7,176 nt of DNA from Candidatus Hydrogenedentota bacterium (lineage in GTDB: Bacteria; Hydrogenedentota; Hydrogenedentia; Hydrogenedentales; SLHB01): NCBI GenBank assembly GCA_016934125.1, contig JAFGTL010000089.1:1-7176 (forward strand). Reading direction: 5' to 3'. Position numbers and translations under genes: made by a program. Positions 1 through 6,771 of this stretch are shown here, piece by piece. The notes under the pieces are model-generated. The model did not search any database and was not told where the DNA came from. It saw only the letters and a program-made list of their open reading frames with translations. Every line of letters starts with the position of its first letter. The first letter of the stretch is position 1.

Positions 1-168
1 CGGCTTGCGGCGCCGCGCGCAGGAGCAAGTCCGCCGCCCCGGACGGATAGGCCCACGTGGTAAGTGCACGTACAAAAGTAGCACACGTCGCTCTCTTTGT
101 CAATACCTCATTGTTTGGGGGGGCCTGCGCCTGCCCCACACCAGAACCGCAGTCGGATTTGTCGGTAG
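1..168. other. Left-edge segment with no assignable gene
   Basis: I cannot assign a gene here. On the plus strand, one frame from position 3 ends in TAG at 48-50 and would give a tail reading ACGAARRSKSAAPDG, so a plus-strand gene might end here, convergent with the heme cluster. Two other plus frames and both nearby minus frames are also open over the same bases, so coding sense cannot be judged from 50 bp. From about 51 to 120 the sequence is less GC-rich, with short self-complementary words such as GTGCAC at 65-70. A run of seven G follows at 117-123. The word TTTGTCAAT near 107-115 resembles one 9-bp word of the repeat array that begins at 169, but a single word is weak evidence of relationship. 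Confidence 0.3.
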
Positions 169-340
169 GGCGGAACTCGTTCCGCCGTCTTGCTTCGCTC
201 CATGCCGGGGGCGGCCCCGGTTGCGGCCCCATCCACGGGAAGATTCTTGGACACGATTCACAGGATTAACAAGATTGCTCTTGCCACTTATCCTGTCAAT
301 CTTGTCAATCCTGTCCAACTCCCCTCTTCTCCCTCCTAGT
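169..340. repeat. Array unit 1 (head A)
   Basis: This unit opens with a perfect 8-bp inverted repeat, GGCGGAAC-TC-GTTCCGCC, at 169-186. A GC hairpin follows at 205-220 (CCGGGG, loop GCGG, CCCCGG). The AT-richer hairpin pairs 260-277 (ACAGGATTAACAAGATTG) with 297-314 (CAATCTTGTCAATCCTGT) at 17 of 18 positions, around a 19-nt loop. It is the best preserved copy of this long stem. It ends in a pyrimidine-rich stretch at about 315-338. Confidence 0.8.
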
Positions 341-485
341 CAGAACTCGTTTCGCCGTCTTGCTTGGCTCCTTCCCGGGGCGAGGCCCCGGTTGCGGCGC
401 CATTTACGGAAAGACTTTTGGACACGATTTACAGGATTTACAGGATTGGCCCCGCCTTCCATCCTGTCAATCTTGTCAATCCTGT
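341..485. repeat. Array unit 2 (head A, decayed palindrome)
   Basis: The head at 341-356 is the same as unit 1 with two changes that break the palindrome (CAGAACTCGTTTCGCC). The GC hairpin at 375-391 differs in sequence from unit 1 but still pairs over 7 bp (CCGGGGC, loop GAG, GCCCCGG). The long stem pairs 431-448 with 468-485 at 16 of 18 positions plus one G-U-type pair. The loop differs from the other units, reading GCCCCGCCTTCC instead of the CTCTTGCC type. Confidence 0.8.
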
Positions 486-670
486 CGAATTCCGATCTTC
501 TCCCTCGCTTCTTGGCTCGAGCCGGCCGCAATACAGATTGGCGCAGGGCTTGGCTCCTTGCCGGGGGCGAGCCCGGCTGCGGCGCCATTTGCGGAAAGAC
601 TCTTGGACAGGATTTACAAGATTAACAAGATTGCTCTTGCCGCTTATCCTGTCAATCTTGTCAATCGTGT
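486..670. repeat. Array unit 3 (head B)
   Basis: This 185-bp unit starts with head B, which holds the perfect 10-bp palindrome GGCTCGAGCC at 514-523. The GC hairpin at 560-577 uses different arms from the other units (GCCGGG, loop GGCGAG, CCCGGC). The long stem pairs 616-633 with 653-670 at 16 of 18 positions. The first 42 bases are identical to those of unit 4, exactly 185 bp apart. Confidence 0.8.
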
Positions 671-893
671 CGAATTCCGATCTTCTCCCTCGCTTCTTGG
701 CTCGAGCCGGCCACGATACAGATTGGCGCAGGGCTTCGATCCTTGCCGGGGGCGGCCCCGGTTGCGGCCCCATCCACGGGAAGATTCTTGGACACGATTT
801 ACAGGATTTACAGGATTGCTCTTGCCACTTATCCTGTCAAACTCATATCCTCTTCCTTCCATCCTGTCAAACTCCCATCTTCTCCCTGGTAGC
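671..893. repeat. Array unit 4 (head B, altered right arm)
   Basis: Head B is at 671-735, with palindrome GGCTCGAGCC at 699-708. The GC hairpin at 746-761 returns to the unit 1 form (CCGGGG, loop GCGG, CCCCGG), and the bases that follow (ATCCACGGGAAGATTC) also match unit 1, not unit 3. The usual right arm of the long stem is missing. In its place the word ATCCTGTCAAACTC occurs twice, at 831-844 and 861-874, exactly 30 bp apart, so this copy can no longer form the 18-bp stem. Confidence 0.75.
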
Positions 894-916
894 CGGAGCT
901 CGTTCCGCCGTCTTGC
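894..916. repeat. Partial head A closing the array
   Basis: Positions 894-909 (CGGAGCTCGTTCCGCC) match head A of unit 1 with one change, followed by the same GTCTTGC. No GC hairpin, anchor or 9-bp words follow, so the array ends within a head module. This leaves head-A sequence at both ends of the array. Confidence 0.7.
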
Positions 917-940
917 GATGGACACGGGGACTCTGAAGAT

Positions 941-959
941 CGCCGCGACAGGCGCGGCG
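941..959 (-). terminator. Possible 3' hairpin after the operon (no U-tract)
   Basis: CGCCGCG at 941-947 pairs perfectly with CGCGGCG at 953-959 around a 5-nt loop. It lies 33 bp past the stop of the last gene in the direction of transcription. The minus-strand sequence after it reads ATCTTCAGAG, without a run of T, so it is not a standard intrinsic terminator. It could be an mRNA 3'-end structure or just GC-rich chance pairing. Confidence 0.25.
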
Positions 960-992
960 GGCGCCCGTCCCCCACCAAAACCGCAATCGCGC

Positions 993-2165
993 CTACTCCG
1001 ATCCCGTGAGGCGGCCGAGGACGTCGACGCAGTAGATGAGGGCGCGGGGCAGGTGGAAGGGATCTTTGACGGGCAGGGCGACGACGTCGGTGATGGGTTG
1101 GCCGCGGCGATCGAGTTTCTGGCGCCATTCGCCGTGCTTCTCGTCGGGGAAGTGGCCGAAGGCGTAGTCGTGGATGCGTTCGTGCCACTCGAAGAACACG
1201 GGGTTGTGGGTGTGTTCGTAGGCGAGCAGGGTGGCGTAAAGGGCCTCGGTGTGGGGCCACCACAGCTTGGTGTCGGCGAATTTCCAGCCGACTTCCTCGG
1301 CGCCGTCGGCGTCGACGGCGAGGAACAGGCCGCCGCATTCGGTGTCCCACCCGACTTCGAGGTGGCGTTGGATGGCGGCAACGGCGCGCTGGATGGTGTC
1401 GGCGTCGTCGCGCGCCCGGGCGATGTGGATCTGAAACCACATGGATTCGATGGCATGGCCGGGGTTGACGGCGGTGCCTTCGGGCGGGGGCGCTTCGGAG
1501 CCGTCGGTGTTGAGCCATTCGAGCACGAGCCCGCGATCGGGGCGGAGGAAGGTGTCCATGACGCGGCGATGATGGAACAGGGCGGCGGCTTGCACGGCGG
1601 AGTCGTTGGTGGCCTGGGCGAGTTCGCCGTAGGCGAGGGAGAACATCATGCTGACGCCGTGAGGCATGCGGCCTTCGGGGATGGGATAGGGATAGGCCGG
1701 GGGCGGCGCATCGGCGTGGAGCGCGTCTTCGGTGGCGCGGAAGGTGGCCATGGCGCGCTCGAGGAGCGCGTCGTCCTGGGTGGCGCGCCACAGTTCGACG
1801 AGTCCGTACAGGGCGAATCCGTCTACGTAGATGCTCTCGTAGCCCATCTTGACGTTGCCGTCGGCATCGAGGAGAAGGGGCCAGTGGCCGTTGGGCAGGG
1901 CGCCGCAGCCGGTGAGGAACCGGCAGATGGCGGAGGCGATATCGAGCCATTCGGTGCGGGGCTCGATGCGGTTGTAGAGGGCGCTGAACACCCACACGGC
2001 CCGCCACTGCGACCAACTCCATCGATCGCGGCTGATGACGGTGCCGTCGTCTTCGATGCAGTTGTTGATGCAGCCGCCGGGCTCGACGGCGTGGCGGATC
2101 CAATACGGAATGATATCGTCGAGGAGAATTGAGCGGCATCCGTCCCGCATAACCTTGAGACTCAT
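993..2165 (-). CDS. AGE-family (N-acylglucosamine 2-epimerase-like) sugar epimerase/isomerase
   Basis: A 390-residue protein of the AGE family, whose (alpha/alpha)6-barrel enzymes epimerise or isomerise free sugars such as N-acetylglucosamine, cellobiose or mannose; about 390-420 residues is the family norm. Landmarks are WSQWRAVWVFSAL (about 51-63, conserved Arg55), NPGHAIESMWF (234-244, His237), LWWPHTEALYA (301-311), HGEW followed by LDRRG (344-355), and DPFHLPRAL (368-376, His371). His237 and His371 match by motif the two histidines known as the acid/base pair in this family. No signal peptide is visible, so it is likely cytosolic. Start: ATG at 2165 lies 7 nt after AAGGGGGGG; an ATG at 2171 is only 1 nt from that run. 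It begins 28 bp after hemL stops and is probably co-transcribed. The family is firm; the substrate cannot be read from sequence. A heme-related role is not known for this family. Confidence 0.88.
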   Translation of the reverse strand: MSLKVMRDGCRSILLDDIIPYWIRHAVEPGGCINNCIEDDGTVISRDRWSWSQWRAVWVFSALYNRIEPRTEWLDIASAICRFLTGCGALPNGHWPLLLDADGNVKMGYESIYVDGFALYGLVELWRATQDDALLERAMATFRATEDALHADAPPPAYPYPIPEGRMPHGVSMMFSLAYGELAQATNDSAVQAAALFHHRRVMDTFLRPDRGLVLEWLNTDGSEAPPPEGTAVNPGHAIESMWFQIHIARARDDADTIQRAVAAIQRHLEVGWDTECGGLFLAVDADGAEEVGWKFADTKLWWPHTEALYATLLAYEHTHNPVFFEWHERIHDYAFGHFPDEKHGEWRQKLDRRGQPITDVVALPVKDPFHLPRALIYCVDVLGRLTGSE

Positions 2166-2193
2166 GGGCATTCCCCCCCTTTTCGAGTAGGCC

Positions 2194-3489
<1,296 letters not shown>

Positions 3490-3531
3490 CGTCCCCCTCA
3501 GTCGCCTCTGCAATGGTGCGTTTTCGCGGGG

Positions 3532-4518
3532 CTAGCGTAGCCACGCCCCTGCTTCCTTTGCCCAGTATGTCAAGATGAGTTTGGCGCCGGCGCGGCGGAT
3601 CGCCGTCAGCGTTTCCAGTGCGGCGCGTTTCTCGTCGAGCCAGCCGTTGGCGGCGGCGGCTTTGATGGCCGCGAACTCGCCCGACACCTGATAGGCCGCG
3701 ATGGGCACGTCGAAGCGCTCGGCGGCACGCCGGATGATGTCGAGGTACGGGAGGGCGGGTTTCACCATGACGATATCGGCGCCTTCCTCGATGTCGAGAG
3801 CGATCTCGCGCAGGGCCTCCCGGCCGTTGGCATAGTCCATCTGATACGAACAGCGATCGCCGAACTGGGGCGGCGACTCGGCGGCATCGCGGAAGGGGCC
3901 GTAGAACGCCGAGGCGAACTTGGCGCTGTAGGCCATGATGGGCACGTCGGAGAATCCGGCGGCGTCCAGGGCATCGCGGATGGCGCCGACGCGGCCGTCC
4001 ATCATGTCGGAGGGGGCCACCATGTCGGCGCCGGCGTGCGCGTGGGCCAGGGCTTCCTTCACGAGCAGTTCGAGCGTCGCGTCGTTATCCACGTCGCGTC
4101 GTCCGTCGCGATTCACGTGGATCACGCCGCAGTGGCCATGATCGGTGTATTCGCAGAGGCACACGTCGGTAATGACGCACAGGGCGGGGCAGGCCTGCTT
4201 CACCGCCTCGATGGCCTGGCAGATGATGCCATCGGCGGCATAGGCCTGCGAGCCGACGGCGTCCTTCTCATCGGGGATGCCGAAGAGGATCACGGCCGGG
4301 ACGCCGGCACCCTCGACGGCGCGGGCTTCCTCGACGAGCGTGTCGGGCGAAAGCTGGTAGTTGCCGGGCATGGAGGGGATCTCGTTCCGGACGCCCGAGC
4401 CGCAACGGACGAACAGAGGCATGATCAGATCGTCGGGACTCAGCGCGATTTCGCACATCATCCGGCGGAACGTGGCGTTTCGCCGGAGACGCCGCATTCG
4501 CACTCGCGGGAATGTCAT
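3532..4518 (-). CDS. hemB: Porphobilinogen synthase (5-aminolevulinate dehydratase), zinc type
   Basis: Cytosolic enzyme that condenses two 5-aminolevulinate molecules to porphobilinogen. The 328 residues match the family. The two active-site lysines are Lys200 in MAYSAKFASAFYGPFRDA (195-212) and Lys253 in MVKPALPYLD (251-260). The metal site DVCLCEYTDHGHCG (118-131) has all three cysteines, Cys120, Cys122 and Cys130, which marks the zinc-dependent class rather than the aspartate-bearing magnesium class. Other landmarks are RRNATFRRMM (12-21), APSDMMDGRVGAIR (168-181) and YQVSGEF (276-282). Start: ATG at 4518 sits 7 nt after GGAGGAGG, the strongest ribosome binding site in the window. The frame stays open upstream to 4851 across the hemA end, but that extension is off-frame hemA sequence plus a glycine/proline-rich reading of a DNA repeat. 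The gene starts 68 bp after hemA and ends 42 bp before hemL. Confidence 0.97.
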   Translation of the reverse strand: MTFPRVRMRRLRRNATFRRMMCEIALSPDDLIMPLFVRCGSGVRNEIPSMPGNYQLSPDTLVEEARAVEGAGVPAVILFGIPDEKDAVGSQAYAADGIICQAIEAVKQACPALCVITDVCLCEYTDHGHCGVIHVNRDGRRDVDNDATLELLVKEALAHAHAGADMVAPSDMMDGRVGAIRDALDAAGFSDVPIMAYSAKFASAFYGPFRDAAESPPQFGDRCSYQMDYANGREALREIALDIEEGADIVMVKPALPYLDIIRRAAERFDVPIAAYQVSGEFAAIKAAAANGWLDEKRAALETLTAIRRAGAKLILTYWAKEAGAWLR

Positions 4519-4525
4519 GAGGGAT

Positions 4526-4533
4526 CCTCCTCC
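4526..4533 (-). promoter_or_regulatory. hemB ribosome binding site
   Basis: GGAGGAGG on the minus strand, 7 nt before the hemB ATG at 4518, contains a full AGGAGG core. It fixes the hemB start. Its first two bases overlap the edge of the palindromic tandem repeat at 4532-4585, so folding of that repeat in mRNA could affect access to the site; that effect is inference. Confidence 0.8.
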
Positions 4534-4585
4534 GCCGGGGTTCCCGGCGCCGCCGGGGATCCCGGCGCCGCCGGCATCGCCGACG
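4532..4585 (-). repeat. Palindromic 18-bp tandem repeat between hemA and hemB
   Basis: Two units, CCGCCGGGGTTCCCGGCG at 4532-4549 and CCGCCGGGGATCCCGGCG at 4550-4567, differ by one base. A decayed third unit at 4568-4585 matches at about 12 of 18 positions. Each of the first two can fold on itself (for example GCCGGG/CCCGGC at 4552-4566) and can also pair with its neighbour. The repeat fills almost all of the 68-bp hemA-hemB gap and abuts the hemB ribosome binding site. No T-run follows, so it is not a typical intrinsic terminator. It may modulate hemB translation or stabilise mRNA, or be a slippage-prone GC tract. Confidence 0.75.
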
Positions 4586-4586
4586 C

Positions 4587-5858
4587 TTAGTCCTTCAGGC
4601 CAAATAGCCGCCGCACCAGATGGAGCACGGTGTAGGGATCGTGGTGGCCGATTTCGTGTTTGATTTGCGTCATCGGGCTCTGGAGTATCTTGTTCACGAT
4701 ACGTTCCGTCAGATAGCCGACTTCCTGCCGCTGCTTCTCCGTGAGATCCGGCAGGGCCGCCAGCGTCTTCTCGAGTTCCTGCTCCCGGATGGCGCGCAAC
4801 TCCCTGGCCATCGATACGATGGTTGGCTCGGCGACGATAGCGCGCAGCCACTTCGCGAACTCGTCCGCGCCGCGTTCGACAATGGCGGCGCCGCGTTCGG
4901 CCTGTTCGCGCCGGGCCGAGAGATTCTCCTCGACCACCTGCCGCAGATCGTCCATATTGTACAGATACAGGTTGTCGAGATCCCCCGCTTCGGGCTCGAC
5001 ATCGCGCGGGACGGCGATATCGATGACGAACATGGGTTCCTGGGCGCGGCGCTCGAGGGCGTCACGGAACTGGGCCGGATGGAGGATGGCGTGGGGCGCG
5101 GCCGTCGAACTGATGAGGATGTCGGCCCGGTGGAGGTGGCGGTCGAGATCGGCAAAGGCGATGGGCTCTCCGTCGAAGCGGGCGGCGATTTCGCGGGCGC
5201 GCTCGATGCTCCGGTTCAGCACGAGGATCGAGCCGACGCCGCGGGAATGGAGGCTCTTGAGGGTGAGTTCGCTCATCTCGCCGGCGCCGAGCACCATCAC
5301 CGTCTTGTTCGAGAGTTCCATGAAGATCGACGCGGCCAGATCGACCGCCACCGAACTGATCGAGATGTTGCCGGCGCCGATGTCGGTTCTGCTGCGGACG
5401 GCTTTGGCCACGGAGAAGGCCTTCTGAAACAGGGCGTGCATCACTTTGTCGGTGGCCTGTTCGGTGCGCGCGGCGAGGTAGGCGTCGTGCACCTGACCGA
5501 GGATCTGCGATTCGCCCACGACGAGGCTGTCGAGGCTCGAGGCGACGCGGAACAAGTGGGTGATTGCGTCCTGGCCGTGAAACGCGTAAAGGGCGTCGCC
5601 AAACTCGCTTTCCGGGATGGCGTGCCATTCGGCGAGAAGCGCCCGGGCGTGGGCGCACAGCGAGGCCGAGTCCATCTGGGCGTGGTGCAGGTAGAGTTCG
5701 ACGCGGTTACAGGTGGAGAGGATGACGACGCCGGCGCCATCGGCCCGATTGCGCAAGTCACGGAGGGCGCGGGGTAGTTCGTTCGCGGAAAACCCGAGCC
5801 GCTCGAGGAGTTCCACGGATCCCGATCGGTGATTCAGCCCTACAACCGCCAGGCTCAC
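4587..5858 (-). CDS. hemA: Glutamyl-tRNA reductase
   Basis: NADPH-dependent cytosolic enzyme that reduces glutamyl-tRNA(Glu) to glutamate-1-semialdehyde, the first committed step of the C5 tetrapyrrole route. The 423 residues match the family. Catalytic domain: VVGLNHRS (5-12), ILSTCNRVELYLH (46-58) with Cys50 as the thioester nucleophile, and HLFRVASSLDSLVVGESQILGQV split over 101-123. NADPH domain: VMVLGAGEMSEL (187-198), LNRSIERA (214-221) and FVIDIAVPRDVEP (277-289). The C-terminal dimerisation helices run from about 295 (YLYNMDDL) to the end, with LYLYNMDDLRQVVEENL typical. Start: GTG at 5858, 7 nt after GGGGGG, because conserved sequence begins at residue 3; the longer in-frame reading to 6056 would lie inside the preceding membrane protein. 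GTG overlaps the upstream stop as GTGA at 5855-5858, suggesting translational coupling. No heme-responsive element is visible. Confidence 0.97.
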   Translation of the reverse strand: MSLAVVGLNHRSGSVELLERLGFSANELPRALRDLRNRADGAGVVILSTCNRVELYLHHAQMDSASLCAHARALLAEWHAIPESEFGDALYAFHGQDAITHLFRVASSLDSLVVGESQILGQVHDAYLAARTEQATDKVMHALFQKAFSVAKAVRSRTDIGAGNISISSVAVDLAASIFMELSNKTVMVLGAGEMSELTLKSLHSRGVGSILVLNRSIERAREIAARFDGEPIAFADLDRHLHRADILISSTAAPHAILHPAQFRDALERRAQEPMFVIDIAVPRDVEPEAGDLDNLYLYNMDDLRQVVEENLSARREQAERGAAIVERGADEFAKWLRAIVAEPTIVSMARELRAIREQELEKTLAALPDLTEKQRQEVGYLTERIVNKILQSPMTQIKHEIGHHDPYTVLHLVRRLFGLKD

Positions 5859-6703
5859 GAGGCGGCCCCCCAGAAGTTGTAGGTGCGCAGGTGGAGGAGC
5901 GCGAGAATGAGATAGATGGCCAGCAGGGCGATAAACCCGATGAACACCTGGTAGGCGAGCCGCGGGCCCCGCAGGCGGCCTGCACGCCGCCGGTGATAGG
6001 TGACGGCACAGAAGATGGCGAGAACGAAGGAAAGCACGACTTTCGGGGCGAGCCACCAGCGCGGGCCGAGGAGATCGCGCTGGGTGTGGGCCCAGAACGC
6101 GCCGAGGATCAGGGTGAGCACAAACAGCGGATACCCGAGGCCGATCAGCCGAATGAGGGTGGAGTCAAGCTGCTCGAGAGAAGGAAGCCGCTGGAAGAGG
6201 CCGGTGGGATGGCGCCGCTTCAGGCGTTGGGACTGGAAGACATACGCGGCGCTCGTCATACCGGCCAGGAAAAACAGGGCGTAGGCGAGAAACGCCATGC
6301 CGACGTGAAGCACGAGGGGTAATCCCGCGAGCGCACGCGGCGCGGTGAAAAGATCGGTGTGGGCGACGGCGGCGTTGACGATGCACAGGGCCGCCAGTGG
6401 GGGCGCATAGAAGCAGGCGAGTGCGCGCACGTTGGGTTTCCGCATGAGGGCGAGCATGACGGCGGTGGAGAGCACGGCGAAGAGGGCGATGGAGTCGGCG
6501 GCGGTGGTCATGGGCACGAGGCGCCAGGCGATCCACCGGAAGGCGAAGGCAGCGGCCAGGCAGGCCGCGCCGGCGCCGGCCAAGGCAATCGTCGCATCGA
6601 GAACGCGCTCGTGATCGCGCCAGAGGTAGAGGATGGCGGCGGCCCCGGCGGCGCAATAGAGGGCGCATCCGAGGTAGAAGGCTACTCCCATGCTCAGAAT
6701 CAT
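5855..6703 (-). CDS. HemX/CcsA-like integral membrane protein (cytochrome c assembly family)
   Basis: A 282-residue membrane protein with about eight hydrophobic helices, near residues 5-26, 37-58, 68-87, 97-116, 130-152, 186-204, 219-236 and 250-271. It resembles the CcsA/CcmC/HemX superfamily of heme-handling proteins. His133 in VLHVGMAFLAYALF and His237 in VTYHRRR lie where the family has its two conserved histidines on either side of the heme-binding loop. The segment between them, GAFWAHTQRDLLGPRWWLAPK (201-221), resembles the family's GA.WA..W.....WDPK stretch but lacks the Trp-Asp of a full WWD motif. That, its short length and its place just before hemA favour the HemX type, which in other bacteria is linked to HemA level or cytochrome assembly. 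Start: ATG at 6703 with AGGAAG 6-8 nt upstream; an internal ATG at 6691 lacks this. It overlaps hemA by four bases. Superfamily is fairly sure, exact role is not. Confidence 0.85.
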   Translation of the reverse strand: MILSMGVAFYLGCALYCAAGAAAILYLWRDHERVLDATIALAGAGAACLAAAFAFRWIAWRLVPMTTAADSIALFAVLSTAVMLALMRKPNVRALACFYAPPLAALCIVNAAVAHTDLFTAPRALAGLPLVLHVGMAFLAYALFFLAGMTSAAYVFQSQRLKRRHPTGLFQRLPSLEQLDSTLIRLIGLGYPLFVLTLILGAFWAHTQRDLLGPRWWLAPKVVLSFVLAIFCAVTYHRRRAGRLRGPRLAYQVFIGFIALLAIYLILALLHLRTYNFWGAAS

Positions 6704-6771
6704 GTCGATCTTCCTGCGTCGAACGCTATGCTGTCTGGATTATGCCACGGCGCGGGCGCCGTGCGTCCATT
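6704..6771 (-). promoter_or_regulatory. Short gap with perfect inverted repeat and weak promoter-like box
   Basis: The 68-bp gap between the radical SAM gene and the HemX-like gene holds a perfect inverted repeat, CACGGCGC-GG-GCGCCGTG, at 6746-6763. On the minus strand it is followed directly by TGG-CATAAT (6747 down to 6739), which resembles an extended -10 box; no good -35 is seen at the right distance. No T-run follows the hairpin, so a terminator is not supported. It could be an operator or an internal promoter for the HemX-hemA-hemB-hemL part, but this is weak. Confidence 0.25.

Larger units (their letters stand above)
169..916. repeat. Modular noncoding repeat array (four copies plus a partial fifth)
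   Basis: Four related units fill this intergenic region. The shared anchor TTGGACAC/G occurs at 247, 418, 603 and 788, a spacing of 171, 185 and 185 bp. Each unit runs: a head module, a GC-rich hairpin, the anchor, then 9-bp-periodic words (AGGATTTAC/AGGATTAAC) facing the complementary words AATCCTGTC/AATCTTGTC. Two heads are used. Head A (CGGAACTCGTTCCGCC-like, then GTCTTGC) is at 171, 341 and 894. Head B (CGAATTCCGATC-like, through the palindrome GGCTCGAGCC, to ATTGGCGCAGGGCTT) is at 486 and 671. The array lies directly downstream of the last gene of the minus-strand cluster. It gives long open frames in several readings, but the translations are low-complexity strings such as ILSILSILS or NPVNPVNRV, so I treat it as noncoding. 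Function is unknown; options are a dispersed structured repeat, a 3'-end RNA structure, or remnants of a small non-autonomous element. Confidence 0.85.

Noticed and set aside
5..625. 206-codon plus-strand open frame over the repeat array
   Set aside because: The translation repeats strings such as ILSILSILSNS and RFTGFTGL that merely mirror the DNA words; no credible start signal or domain.
169..916. CRISPR array
   Set aside because: The repeated blocks are over 100 bp, imperfect and internally palindromic at 171-185 bp spacing, with no short identical repeats and unique spacers and no cas genes.
360..2132. 590-codon plus-strand open frame through the repeats and antisense to the epimerase gene
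   Set aside because: Its first part is the low-complexity reading of the repeat array and its second part is the reverse of a gene with clear family motifs; the translation is Gly/Val/Ala/Asp-rich with no recognisable domain.
829..2139. Arginine/proline-rich minus-strand frame overlapping the epimerase gene
   Set aside because: Off-frame reading of the epimerase gene; high Arg and Pro content is typical of a shifted frame in GC-rich DNA.
4519..4851. Longer hemB with an N-terminal Gly/Pro-rich extension
   Set aside because: The strong ribosome binding site at 4526-4533 and the conserved HemB N-terminus support the start at 4518; the extension is hemA sequence out of frame plus the 18-bp DNA repeat.
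4620..5777. 385-codon frame antisense to hemA
   Set aside because: It is a shadow of hemA, with no family resemblance of its own.
5859..6056. 66-codon N-terminal extension of HemA
   Set aside because: It lies inside the HemX-like gene in another frame, is Arg/Pro-rich, and HemA homology begins right at the GTG at 5858.
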